64,000 nucleotides of DNA from Sedimentibacter acidaminivorans. GTDB taxonomy: Bacteria; Bacillota; Clostridia; Tissierellales; Sedimentibacteraceae. The stretch spans positions 372,001-436,000 of the forward strand of contig NZ_JAGGKS010000001.1 in the NCBI RefSeq assembly GCF_017873955.1. The letters are read 5' to 3'. The notes below the pieces were generated by a model, which was given only the letters and a program-made list of their open reading frames with translations, ran no database searches and was not told the origin of the DNA. This document shows, one piece after another, positions 26,572 to 35,449 of the stretch (positions within the stretch are counted from its first letter, which is position 1; every line of letters starts with the position of its first letter). The position numbers and the translations under genes were made by a program.

Positions 26572-27642
26572 TTAATTAGAAACTTGTTTTAATTTTTCTG
26601 CTTGGTCTGAAGTTGTTAATGCATCTATCATCTCTGTTATATCCCCATCTAAAAACGAATCTAACTTATATAGTGTAAGTCCAATTCTGTGGTCGCTCAC
26701 TCTTCCTTGAGGATAGTTGTAAGTCCTTATTCTCTCACTTCTATCTCCTGAACCAACTTGGCTTTTTCTCTCTTGAGCAAGTTCGCTATTTTGCTCTTGT
26801 AAATATTTATCATAAAGTTTCGCTTTTAGAACCTTAAATGCTTTATCTTTATTTTTTAACTGAGATTTTTCATCTTGGCATGATATAACTATACCTGTAG
26901 GTATATGTGTCAATCTTACAGCCGAGTCAGTTGTATTTACACACTGACCTCCGTTTCCAGAAGACCTAAAAACATCAACTCTAACATCATTAGGATTTAC
27001 CTCTATATCTATGTCATCAACTTCAGGCAAAACTGCAACTGTAGCAGATGATGTGTGTATTCTACCACTTGATTCTGTATCTGGTACCCTTTGTACTCTG
27101 TGCACTCCACTTTCATATTTAAGTTTAGAATATGCACCTTTACCTTTTATTGAAAAAATAACTTCTTTGTAACCACCAATTCCTTGATCACTCATAGACA
27201 TAAACTCAGTTCTCCAGCCTTGTCTTTCAGCATATCTAAGGTACATCCTCAATAAATTACCAGCAAAAAGTCCTGCTTCATCTCCACCTACACCAGCTCT
27301 AATTTCTACTATAACATCCTTATCATCATTTGGGTCTTTAGGTAGTAATAGTATTTTGAGTTCTTGCTCTAATACTTCTTGTTTTTCAGCAAGCTCCTTT
27401 ATTTCTTCTTTTACCATTTCTTTGAAATCATCATCCAGCTTTTCCCTTAGCATTTCTTTAGATTCTGCATGCTGATTTTTAACTTCTTTATACTCTTTGT
27501 ATTTTGTAACTATTGGTTCTATTTGAGCCTGTTCCTTCATGAGTTTTTGCAATTTTTGTGAATCACTCAATGTAGCAGGGTCTGATAATTTTTCACTTAG
27601 TTCTATATATTTTTCTTCTAGAAATTCTAATTTATCTAACAT
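26572..27642 (-). CDS. prfA: Peptide chain release factor 1
   Basis: Recognises UAA and UAG stop codons and triggers peptide release. The catalytic GGQ loop is in [21 protein letters not shown]; the coiled N-terminal domain and the [21 protein letters not shown] block are intact. Start: ATG at 27642 with GAGAGG upstream; a TTG at 27669 is also in frame but overlaps the prmC end more closely. It follows prmC, whose product methylates this GGQ glutamine. Confidence 0.95.
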   Translation of the reverse strand: MLDKLEFLEEKYIELSEKLSDPATLSDSQKLQKLMKEQAQIEPIVTKYKEYKEVKNQHAESKEMLREKLDDDFKEMVKEEIKELAEKQEVLEQELKILLLPKDPNDDKDVIVEIRAGVGGDEAGLFAGNLLRMYLRYAERQGWRTEFMSMSDQGIGGYKEVIFSIKGKGAYSKLKYESGVHRVQRVPDTESSGRIHTSSATVAVLPEVDDIDIEVNPNDVRVDVFRSSGNGGQCVNTTDSAVRLTHIPTGIVISCQDEKSQLKNKDKAFKVLKAKLYDKYLQEQNSELAQERKSQVGSGDRSERIRTYNYPQGRVSDHRIGLTLYKLDSFLDGDITEMIDALTTSDQAEKLKQVSN

Positions 27643-27684
27643 AATAACCTCTCTCATAACCTTATTCAATTTTTATTGTTTTTA

Positions 27685-28566
27685 CTACATGCCTAAATAT
27701 CCTGTAACAACTCTATCATTTCCAGATAAATCTTTATCTGATTCAATAAAAGAGAATATTCCTGCATCTTCAAATATTTTTAAGACTTCCTTTTTTTGAT
27801 TATAGCCTATTTCTACAGATAGTATGCTTTTATCCGAATGGATAAACCCATAAACTTCAACTATACGTCTATAGTAATCAAGTCCATCTACTCCACCATC
27901 TAGTGCTAGCTTTGGTTCATACTTTGAAACCTCCGTCTGTAAATTTTCTATCACAGACTTTTCAATATATGGTGGATTTGAAACTACTATATCATACTTT
28001 TCATTAGATTTTGCATTTTTAACATCTCCAAAAACATCAGATTTTTTTATTAAAACATTACTTAATCCTAGTTTGTCTGCATTGATTTTTGCCGTTTCTA
28101 TTGCTATATCACTAATATCAATAGCTGTAACTAATGAATTTTTCAAAAAATAACCAAGGCTCAAAGCAATTGCGCCGCTTCCTGTTCCTATATCAAGTAT
28201 ATTTATAGTTTTATTTCTCAATTCAGTATTATTTACTAAATTTATAATTTTTTCTACTAATATTTCTGTATCAGACCTAGGTATAAGAACACCCTCCTGC
28301 ACAAAAAAATCAAGTCCCATAAATTCTTGTGAATTTATCATATATTGCAAAGGATACCCTATGTTTCTCCTTTCAACCATATCATAATATTTTTTCGATA
28401 CATCACTTTTTACCTCTTCATCTTTATTCATATGCAAATATATTCTATCTTTATTAATTAAATGTGATAAAATTAATTGAACATCAAGAAAGGGATTATT
28501 ATAGTCCCTTTTCTCAATCATATTTAAACCATCTTTTAGCAATTTTTCAATTGTACATTTTACCAT
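27685..28566 (-). CDS. prmC: Release factor glutamine methyltransferase
   Basis: Uses S-adenosylmethionine to methylate the Gln of the GGQ motif in release factors. Motifs: NILDIGTGSGAIALSLG (AdoMet site) and VVSNPPYIE (NPPY catalytic loop) after a helical N-terminal substrate-binding domain. The ATG at 28566 overlaps the stop of the DUF1385 gene by a few bases, so translation is coupled; prfA follows directly. Confidence 0.94.
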   Translation of the reverse strand: MVKCTIEKLLKDGLNMIEKRDYNNPFLDVQLILSHLINKDRIYLHMNKDEEVKSDVSKKYYDMVERRNIGYPLQYMINSQEFMGLDFFVQEGVLIPRSDTEILVEKIINLVNNTELRNKTINILDIGTGSGAIALSLGYFLKNSLVTAIDISDIAIETAKINADKLGLSNVLIKKSDVFGDVKNAKSNEKYDIVVSNPPYIEKSVIENLQTEVSKYEPKLALDGGVDGLDYYRRIVEVYGFIHSDKSILSVEIGYNQKKEVLKIFEDAGIFSFIESDKDLSGNDRVVTGYLGM

Positions 28567-29507
28567 TTATCATCTTCTCCATTTTGAGGTATTACCCTCT
28601 CCATTGCAGCAATCGCAACTTCAATCATTGAGTCATCAGGCTCACTTGTAGTAATTTTTTGAACTAAAAACCCTGGGTAAGTAATCATTTTAGTAAAAAT
28701 ATTATCACTTTCACATCTTCCTACATATTTATTTAACTCATATGACAAACCAGCAATTATAGGCAAAGTTGCAAGTCTAATTACCACTCTCATTAAAGGG
28801 TTTGGCCATCCAAAAAACGAAAACACTATTATACTAATAATCAGCACATTTACCATGAAGCTAGTTCCACATCGCGGATGAAGTGTTGAATATTTTCTTA
28901 CATTATCTACTGTTAATTCTTCCATATGTTCATAACAATGGATTGTTTTATGTTCTGATCCGTGATACATGAACACTCTTTTAATATCATTTAATTTTGA
29001 TATTAAGAAAACATACAAAACAAATAACCCTACTCTTACTATACCTTCTACTAAGTTTAATAAAAAAGTATTTTTTACTACATTTTTAAGAAAATTAGCT
29101 AAAAAGGAAGGCCCAAGTATAAATATTCCAACAGAAAAAAGCAACGCTAAAAATACTGAAACATAGATTATTGCCGTATCTGCCTTTTCCTTAAATACCT
29201 TTTTTAAAAATTTATCTACAGCATCTTCTTCATATTCTTCACCATAAAACTCTGCTGAATACATAAGCTCTTTCACGCCATTTATCAATGAATCTATAAG
29301 AACAAATGAACCTCTTATAATGGGGAGCTTTAATAATTTATGTTTAAATATAGGCTTTATATCGCTTTCTCTTACTATAATTTCTCCATCTGGTTTTCTA
29401 ATTGCTGTTGCTATCTTATCAGGACCTTTCATCATAATTCCCTCAATTAAAGCCTGACCACCAATGCTAGTCTTTTTTACAGTATTTATATTATCCTTCT
29501 CGCTCAT
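28560..29507 (-). CDS. DUF1385 family membrane protein (YqhQ-like)
   Basis: A conserved Firmicutes membrane protein of unknown function. N-terminal signature GGQALIEGIMMKGPDK, then about four to five hydrophobic segments between residues 100 and 240, with the conserved cytoplasmic motifs HGSEHKTIHCYEH and STLHPRCGTSFM. The many conserved His, Glu and Cys suggest a metal site. It is the usual upstream neighbour of prmC-prfA in clostridia. Confidence 0.88.
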   Translation of the reverse strand: MSEKDNINTVKKTSIGGQALIEGIMMKGPDKIATAIRKPDGEIIVRESDIKPIFKHKLLKLPIIRGSFVLIDSLINGVKELMYSAEFYGEEYEEDAVDKFLKKVFKEKADTAIIYVSVFLALLFSVGIFILGPSFLANFLKNVVKNTFLLNLVEGIVRVGLFVLYVFLISKLNDIKRVFMYHGSEHKTIHCYEHMEELTVDNVRKYSTLHPRCGTSFMVNVLIISIIVFSFFGWPNPLMRVVIRLATLPIIAGLSYELNKYVGRCESDNIFTKMITYPGFLVQKITTSEPDDSMIEVAIAAMERVIPQNGEDDKW

Positions 29508-29593
29508 TTTGTCCCCTTTTCTTTAACATTAATTAATTATACAATTAATTTTATTATTCTTCAAGAATTTTTATTTATCTTATAACAAAAACA

Positions 29594-29621
29594 AAGCTTT
29601 ATAATTATTATTACAAAGCTT
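29594..29621 (-). terminator. Terminator of greA
   Basis: Stem AAGCTTT/AAAGCTT with a 14-nt loop, followed on the minus strand by TGTTTTTG, about 25 nt past the greA stop. Confidence 0.65.
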
Positions 29622-29645
29622 AATGTAGTAGCGCAGTCTCATTCT

Positions 29646-30116
29646 TTAATTTACTTCAACAATTTTATACTTAACAATACCGCCTGGTGATGTTACATCA
29701 ACATTTTCACCCTTTTTTTTGCCTAAAAGCTGACTTCCTAATGGAGATAAATTAGATATTTTACCTGCTACAGGATCAGCCTCTGTAGCACCAACAATCA
29801 TATAATCCACAATTTCATCAAATTCTATATCCATAATTTTAACCTTGCTACCGATTTGGATAGTATCTTTGTTTTTTTCATTATGTTTAACAACTTTAAC
29901 ATGTTTCAATGTATGCTCAAGCACAATAATTCTTGATTCATTTTTATTTTGTTCTTCTTTAGATTCTGAGTATTCAGCATTTTCACTTAAGTCACCTTCT
30001 GCTAGTGCTACCTTTATTCTCGCTGATATTTCTCTTCTAGTTTTACCTTTTCTAATTTCAAGTTCATTAACCAATTCATTATATCCATCTTCTGTTACCA
30101 ATATTTCTTTTTCCAT
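29646..30116 (-). CDS. greA: Transcription elongation factor GreA
   Basis: Rescues backtracked RNA polymerase by stimulating transcript cleavage. The 156-residue protein has the N-terminal coiled coil with the acidic tip motif EGDLSENAEYSESKEEQ and a C-terminal FKBP-like domain with SPLGSQLLGKKKGE. It is a single-gene unit with its own terminator, divergent from the cation ATPase. Confidence 0.95.
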   Translation of the reverse strand: MEKEILVTEDGYNELVNELEIRKGKTRREISARIKVALAEGDLSENAEYSESKEEQNKNESRIIVLEHTLKHVKVVKHNEKNKDTIQIGSKVKIMDIEFDEIVDYMIVGATEADPVAGKISNLSPLGSQLLGKKKGENVDVTSPGGIVKYKIVEVN

Positions 30117-30311
30117 TATTCCACCCTCTATATATTAATGTTTTAAAAAAATTTTTATATGATATATATTATAACCCAAAATTCAAATTTTTCAATACTT
30201 TATATAAAAATTGTCTTTTTAAAATTTAATTTCTTTGTACTAGCATCATACTTGTCCTCATATATTTAATACATATAATATTTTACTACAAGAATAATAC
30301 GAGGTGAGAAA

Positions 30312-33020
30312 ATGCATATTGTAAAAAACAGAACCAGAAGTTACAAAGGACTAAGTACTAGTGATGTAGAAAAATCCAGACAAAAATTTGGTGCAAACAA
30401 AATAACTATTAATAAAAGAAAAACATTTCTAAATCAATATTTTGAAAGCTTTGGTGATCCAACTATTAAAATATTGTTGGTAGCACTTGGACTAAATTTA
30501 ATTTTCTTTATCAAAAATTTTAATTGGTATGAATCCGTAGGTATTGCAGTATCCATAATTTTAGCAACTTTTGTTTCAAGTATATCAGAATATGGGAGTC
30601 AACTAGCATTCGAAAAATTAATGGAGGACTCACAAAAAATTAAATGTAATGTATGGAGGGACAACCAGTTATTTGAGCTGCCTATTGCAGAAATAGTTTG
30701 TGGTGATTTTGTTCAATTTCAATCTGGGGATAAAATTCCTGCTGATGGTATTTTAATTGATGGTCAAGTAGATGTAGATCAATCTACTTTAAATGGCGAA
30801 ACTAAAGAAGCACACAAATATGCAGCTAATAAAATTGATAGCAATGATAACAATAATACTGTCTTACTTGATGCTAATTCTTTATTTAGTGGAAGTGTAG
30901 TTTGCAATGGTGAAGGAACAATGTTAGTACAAAGAGTTGGAGAAAAGACTTTTTATGGTAAATTAGCACGTGAACTCCAGGAGGAAAATCATGATAGCCC
31001 TCTAAAACAAAGGCTTACTGTTTTAGCAAGAACAATTAGTTTCTTTGGATATACAGGTGCATTATTAGTATTATTTTCTTCACTGTTTAAATCTATAATT
31101 ATAGACAACGGTTTCAATACAATTGAAATTGCAAATTATTTGAAAAATTCATATTTATTGTTAGGTGATATTTTAAAGGCAGTAACCTATGCTATAACAA
31201 TAATTGTTGTTGCTGTGCCAGAAGGTTTGCCTGTTATGATAACTGTAGTATTATCATCTAATATGAAAAGAATGATTAAAGATAATGTTCTCGTACGAAA
31301 ACTAGTTGGAATTGAAACAGCTGGAAGTCTAAATATTCTGTTCACTGATAAAACTGGTACTTTAACTAAGGGAAAGTTAGATGTTGTAACTTTTATTGAT
31401 GGTGAAAACAACTTATATGATGATTTATATGATTTAAAAGAAAATGAAGAACTTTGGAAGTATATCTTTGTATCCTCCGTCTTTAACAATGGTGCAAAAT
31501 CCGGATATAACGGCAGTGAACATATAGTAATAGGTGGAAATTCAACAGATAGAGCTTTATTGAATTTTGCTCTATGTTATCCAGTAGAAAGTGAAAATAT
31601 TGTACAGGTTTCCTCTATTCCATTTAATAGTAACAATAAACATTCCGTAACTCAGGTATCAGGTGATGTAAATTTAACCCTAATTAAAGGGGCAACTGAA
31701 AAAATATTACCATTCTGTACAAAACGCTATGATAAAAATGGTAATATATGTAATTTAAACACAAAAAAAAATATTTATCAAAATATTGCAGATATGTCTT
31801 CTAAAGGTGTCAGAATTTTAGCACTTGCAACTTCAAATAAAAGTTTAAATGAATGCAAAAGCAATAAATTTTCTGATTTAGTTTTAGTTGGAATTGTTGG
31901 AATTAAAGATGAAGTTAGACCTAATGCAAAAAGCAGCGTAAATGAAGTCTTAAATGCTGGTGTACAAGTTGTTATGATAACTGGTGATAGCAAAGAAACT
32001 GCTACATCAATAGCTTTAGAAACAGGATTGATTAACGATGTCGAAAAAAACCAAATTATAACATCTTCGGAATTAAGTGATTTAAATGATAAACAAGTGA
32101 AAAAGTTGTTACCAAGCATAAAAGTTGTAGCTAGAGCATTACCAGGTGATAAAAGCAGATTAGTACGTTTATCCCAATCAATGGGTTTGGTTGTTGGAAT
32201 GACTGGTGATGGTGTAAATGATGCGCCAGCCTTAAAAAAAGCGGATGTAGGATTTTCTATGGGGAGCGGAACCGAAATAGCAAAAGAAGCAAGTGACATA
32301 GTTATACTAGACGATAATTTTCTATCTATTGGCAAAGCAATACTTTATGGTCGAACCATTTTTAAAAGCATTAGGAAATTTATTATATTTCAATTATCAA
32401 TAAACGTATGCGCTGTTATTATTTCTTTGATTGGTCAATTTATAGGAATTGACACACCAATAACAGTAGTTCAAATGCTTTGGGTAAATATGGTTATGGA
32501 TACTCTTGCAGGTCTTGCTTTTGCAGGAGAATCACCTCTGCCTGAATATATGGAAGATAAACCTAAGGAAAAAAATGAAAAAATTATCAACAAATACATG
32601 GCTAATCAAATATTTTTTACTGGTTTGTACACAACTATTTTATGTATTTTATTTTTAAAGCTACCTCATATTAACCATATATTTAGATACTCATCTGATA
32701 ATAAATATTTGATGACAGGATTTTTTGCATTATTTATGTTTTGCTCTATTTTCAACAGCTTAAATGCAAGAACACATCGCTTAAATTTACTATCACATAT
32801 ATTAAGAAATAAAACTTTTGTCATAATTATGGGGCTTGTATCAATAATACAAATAATTCTATTATATTTTGGAGGAAGTGTATTTAGATCTTACGGCTTG
32901 ACCACTACAGAGTTAATAGTCATATTATCACTATCTTTCACTGTAATACCTTTTGATTTAATGAGAAAATCATATTTGCGTTTAAAGTATAATAAAGATG
33001 AAGTTTCAAAATTTCTGTAA
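30312..33020 (+). CDS. Calcium-transporting P-type ATPase, plasma-membrane (P2B) type
   Basis: A 902-residue P-type pump that exports Ca2+ using ATP. STLNGETKEA is the actuator-domain loop, DKTGTLT holds the phosphorylated Asp346, and TGDGVNDAPALKKADVG is the hinge. Membrane helix 4 reads VVAVPEGLP and helix 6 reads NMVMDTLAGLAFA; both match PMCA-type pumps, which carry a single Ca2+ site. No C-terminal calmodulin-type tail is present. GAGGTGAG precedes the ATG. It is a single-gene unit between divergent greA and a strong terminator. Confidence 0.9.
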   Translation: MHIVKNRTRSYKGLSTSDVEKSRQKFGANKITINKRKTFLNQYFESFGDPTIKILLVALGLNLIFFIKNFNWYESVGIAVSIILATFVSSISEYGSQLAFEKLMEDSQKIKCNVWRDNQLFELPIAEIVCGDFVQFQSGDKIPADGILIDGQVDVDQSTLNGETKEAHKYAANKIDSNDNNNTVLLDANSLFSGSVVCNGEGTMLVQRVGEKTFYGKLARELQEENHDSPLKQRLTVLARTISFFGYTGALLVLFSSLFKSIIIDNGFNTIEIANYLKNSYLLLGDILKAVTYAITIIVVAVPEGLPVMITVVLSSNMKRMIKDNVLVRKLVGIETAGSLNILFTDKTGTLTKGKLDVVTFIDGENNLYDDLYDLKENEELWKYIFVSSVFNNGAKSGYNGSEHIVIGGNSTDRALLNFALCYPVESENIVQVSSIPFNSNNKHSVTQVSGDVNLTLIKGATEKILPFCTKRYDKNGNICNLNTKKNIYQNIADMSSKGVRILALATSNKSLNECKSNKFSDLVLVGIVGIKDEVRPNAKSSVNEVLNAGVQVVMITGDSKETATSIALETGLINDVEKNQIITSSELSDLNDKQVKKLLPSIKVVARALPGDKSRLVRLSQSMGLVVGMTGDGVNDAPALKKADVGFSMGSGTEIAKEASDIVILDDNFLSIGKAILYGRTIFKSIRKFIIFQLSINVCAVIISLIGQFIGIDTPITVVQMLWVNMVMDTLAGLAFAGESPLPEYMEDKPKEKNEKIINKYMANQIFFTGLYTTILCILFLKLPHINHIFRYSSDNKYLMTGFFALFMFCSIFNSLNARTHRLNLLSHILRNKTFVIIMGLVSIIQIILLYFGGSVFRSYGLTTTELIVILSLSFTVIPFDLMRKSYLRLKYNKDEVSKFL

Positions 33021-33071
33021 AAACATATAGTAGAAAGATTAGGTAATAACAGAATTCCAATAAAAAACAAA

Positions 33072-33101
33072 GGATTTGTGCTTTGCACAAATCCAATTTT
33101 T
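33072..33101. terminator. Bidirectional terminator between the Ca2+ ATPase and ilvE
   Basis: A perfect 10-bp stem (GGATTTGTGC with GCACAAATCC), a TTT loop and a T run on the + side; the minus side also has T-rich sequence. Confidence 0.85.
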
Positions 33102-33103
33102 AT

Positions 33104-34126
33104 TTATTTTACTTTGTATATCCAACCTTTTGGTGCTTCTACATCACCCATTTGAATTCCATATAATGTTTCATATAACTTTTTAGTAACAGGGCCAACT
33201 TCTGTTTCGCTGTGGAATACATGCATTTTCCCATTATGCTCAATACCGCCTATCGGAGTAATTACGGCTGCAGTTCCACATGCTCCTGCTTCAGCAAATT
33301 TATCCAATTTGTTAATTGACACATCGCCCTCCATTACTTCCATATTTAAATATTCTTTTGCAACATGCAACAATGAGAATTTTGTTATACTTGGAAGTAT
33401 TGAAGTTGATTCTGGAGTAATAAATTTATTATCTTTTGTTACACCGAAAAAATTAGCTGCTCCAACCTCATCAATTTTAGTGTGTGTCAATGGATCAAGA
33501 TATATACAATCTGCAAAACCTCTTTTTACAGCTTCTAAATGCGATTGCAAGCTTGCAGCATAATTTCCACCAACTTTGTTCTTACCTGTTCCGTATGGTG
33601 CAGCTCTATCAACGTCAGTTGTTACAAAGTTTACAGGTGTCATTCCACCCTTGAAATATGGTCCAACTGGCATTCCAAAAACTCCAAATATGTATTCTGG
33701 TGCTGGTCTTACTCCAATGTTATCTCCAACTCCTATAACAAATGGTCTAAGATAGAATGTTGCACCTGTTCCATAAGGAGGAACATATGCTTCGTTTGCT
33801 TTTACAACTTGCATACATGCATCTATGAATTTTTCAACTGGTACTTCTGGCATTAAAACTTTTTCACAGCTTTTCTGCATTCTTTTAGCATTTTCATCAG
33901 GTCTAAACAATTGAATTCCACCATCTTTTGTGCTATATGCCTTTAAACCTTCAAAGCATTCTTGTCCATAATGCAAACATGTTGAACCTTCACTTATAGA
34001 TATTTTATTATCTTCTACAAGCTGTCCATCATCCCATTTTCCGTCTTTCCAATAAGAAATATACCTTTTATCTGTTTTGATATAACTAAATCCTAACTCT
34101 GACCACTTAATATCATTTTTTTCCAT
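33104..34126 (-). CDS. ilvE: Branched-chain amino acid aminotransferase
   Basis: A PLP-dependent class IV aminotransferase that interconverts Leu/Ile/Val and their 2-oxo acids. Motifs: [22 protein letters not shown], the [13 protein letters not shown] block, [11 protein letters not shown] and [12 protein letters not shown]. At 340 residues it is the longer BCAT form. Start: ATG at 34126 with AGGAGG 6-7 nt upstream; a TTG at 34132 falls inside that spacing. It is a single-gene unit that could serve synthesis or, in an amino-acid fermenter, breakdown. Confidence 0.93.
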   Translation of the reverse strand: MEKNDIKWSELGFSYIKTDKRYISYWKDGKWDDGQLVEDNKISISEGSTCLHYGQECFEGLKAYSTKDGGIQLFRPDENAKRMQKSCEKVLMPEVPVEKFIDACMQVVKANEAYVPPYGTGATFYLRPFVIGVGDNIGVRPAPEYIFGVFGMPVGPYFKGGMTPVNFVTTDVDRAAPYGTGKNKVGGNYAASLQSHLEAVKRGFADCIYLDPLTHTKIDEVGAANFFGVTKDNKFITPESTSILPSITKFSLLHVAKEYLNMEVMEGDVSINKLDKFAEAGACGTAAVITPIGGIEHNGKMHVFHSETEVGPVTKKLYETLYGIQMGDVEAPKGWIYKVK

Positions 34127-34174
34127 AAACAACCTCCTCCTATATCACTGTTTTATTTTATCTTATATAGTACA

Positions 34175-34203
34175 AGTATATACCTTAACATAACATTTAT
34201 CAA
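34175..34203 (-). promoter_or_regulatory. Sigma-A promoter of ilvE
   Basis: TTGATA (34198-34203), 17 bp, TATACT (34175-34180). The short leader has no T-box. The 357-bp gap between ilvE and folT holds this promoter, a TATAAT box at 34287-34292 facing folT with a poor -35, and the riboswitch. Confidence 0.65.
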
Positions 34204-34321
34204 TATATTTTAAAGTAGCTTTTTGACAAAAAACAAAAAATAATAACAAGAAAAAATATATCGACATATTTTCGACTATATGCTATTATAATTGCAATAT
34301 AAATTATATTATTTATATATT

Positions 34322-34417
34322 ATTCAGAGTAGATAAGATGCGTTAAGTGTTAAGAGATGGGAGGTCGCTCTTAAACGAAGGACTATAGTCTGCGGTATCT
34401 TGTCGCTTCCGCTGTAT
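34322..34417 (+). promoter_or_regulatory. Tetrahydrofolate (THF) riboswitch
   Basis: The leader matches the THF-I aptamer in order: GAGTAGAT, then GCGTTAAGTGT, GATGGGAGGTCG, ACGAAGG, CTGCGGT, and TGTCGCTTCCGCTG. The closing stem P1 (CAG/CTG with AT pairs outside), the TTAAGAG/CTCTTAA stem and the GGACT/AGTCT stem can all form, and the pseudoknot loops are present. It lies 67 nt upstream of a FolT-family gene, the classic partner of this riboswitch in Firmicutes. Confidence 0.92.
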
Positions 34418-34432
34418 TTGAGGTTAATAACA

Positions 34433-34475
34433 CTCCTATATTGTGCGGAAGTATTGCATTGCTCAATATTAGGAG
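34433..34475 (+). promoter_or_regulatory. Ribosome-site sequestering hairpin of folT
   Basis: CTCCTATATTG (34433-34443) pairs with CAATATTAGGAG (34464-34475, one bulged T), which covers the folT ribosome site AGGAGG. The ATG follows at 34484. This is the likely expression platform: folate binding upstream would favour the hairpin and stop translation. Confidence 0.75.
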
Positions 34476-34483
34476 GTTTTTTT

Positions 34484-35242
34484 ATGAGTAGTAATACTTT
34501 AGGTGCAAGAAAAATTACAGCTTTAGCAGTTGTTAGAGCTGGGCTGTTTATAGCCATGAGCCTAGTGCTCAAAGTCGTTTTTGAAATATATATTCCACTT
34601 GGTGGAATACCTGCTTTAAGAATAAATTTTGCTCAAATTCCAATTATGCTTTCTGGTATATTACTTGGACCAACTATTGGATTTTGTTCAGGAGCTATTG
34701 CTGATATAATCAATTTTATGATTAAACCAGGAGGTCCATTTTTCCCTGGATTTACCCTTGTAAGTGCTTTAAGTGGATTTATTCCAGGACTTATTTTCAA
34801 ATATATTAAGAAGGAACACAACTTTAACTTGCTCAACACATTTTTTATATCTCTTTTATCTGTAGGTTTTGTACTTGCTTTCATGATTAAAGGAGTTATG
34901 TCTTTTGAACAGAATATGATAATATACGATGGTAAGCCATTAAGTTTCATTTACATTATAGGTTTTGTAATATTAGTAGCAGCATATTTATATATACCTA
35001 TTAAATTGACATCATTCGGAAATAATAATTTTAAAATAGATAAAGTTGTCTTCACTGTTAGCATTACGCAATTAATTACATCAATTCTGCTAAACACTTA
35101 TTTTTTATCTATTTTATATGGAAAGGGGTTCTTGATGTTTCTACCTGCCAGAATATTAACTAGCTTCTTTATGATACCTCTTTATTCTATTTTAATAGCT
35201 GCAATTCTAGGAGCATTAAACAAAAGACTATTAAATCAATAA
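34484..35242 (+). CDS. folT: Folate-specific ECF transporter S component FolT
   Basis: An integral membrane substrate-binding subunit of an energy-coupling-factor transporter for folate. After a short basic N-terminus come about six hydrophobic helices. Helix 1 begins with the ALAVVRAGLFIAMSLVLK pattern typical of S components, which contacts the EcfT subunit; the segment PAKLRINFAQIPIM-like here reads PALRINFAQIPIM. The assignment to folate rests on the THF riboswitch in front. The shared EcfA/EcfT subunits are not in this window. Start: ATG at 34484 after AGGAGG; a TTG-type extension to 34400 would run into the riboswitch. Confidence 0.88.
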   Translation: MSSNTLGARKITALAVVRAGLFIAMSLVLKVVFEIYIPLGGIPALRINFAQIPIMLSGILLGPTIGFCSGAIADIINFMIKPGGPFFPGFTLVSALSGFIPGLIFKYIKKEHNFNLLNTFFISLLSVGFVLAFMIKGVMSFEQNMIIYDGKPLSFIYIIGFVILVAAYLYIPIKLTSFGNNNFKIDKVVFTVSITQLITSILLNTYFLSILYGKGFLMFLPARILTSFFMIPLYSILIAAILGALNKRLLNQ

Positions 35243-35261
35243 AATCACTTAATTAGTTCTA

Positions 35262-35299
35262 AAAAACAAAAATTATTTATTTGGATAGTTTTTGTTTTT
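35262..35299 (+). terminator. Terminator of folT
   Basis: Stem AAAAACAAAAA/TTTTTGTTTTT with a 16-nt loop and continuing T residues, about 20 nt past the stop. Confidence 0.65.
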
Positions 35300-35333
35300 T
35301 TATTGCATATTTCTTTTAATCAGATAAAAAAGT

Positions 35334-35365
35334 AATAAGCGTTTACATTTGATGCTAATGTAAAC
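35334..35365 (+). promoter_or_regulatory. Possible operator (inverted repeat, cre-like) upstream of the first histidine kinase
   Basis: GTTTACAT (35341-35348) and ATGTAAAC (35358-35365) form a perfect 8-bp inverted repeat. It overlaps AATAAGCGTTTACA (35334-35347), which matches the CcpA cre consensus except in its first three positions. It lies about 85 bp before the kinase start, upstream of the AT-rich promoter region. Either reading is tentative. Confidence 0.3.
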
Positions 35366-35449
35366 AAAAAAATATTTGTTATTAATCAAAACATACTATA
35401 TAATATATTATATATATTATTTTAAACTAACAACTAAGAGGTCGAAATA

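Noticed and set aside
28560-28566. Possible frameshift at the DUF1385-prmC junction
   Set aside because: The overlap of stop and start is ordinary translational coupling; both proteins are full length.
31778-32335. 185-codon open frame on the minus strand inside the Ca2+ ATPase gene
   Set aside because: It is antisense to conserved P-type ATPase motifs, has no ribosome site or family marks, and is explained by codon bias of the real gene.
34127-34203. T-box leader for the branched-chain aminotransferase
   Set aside because: The predicted leader is under 50 nt and has no T-box sequence.
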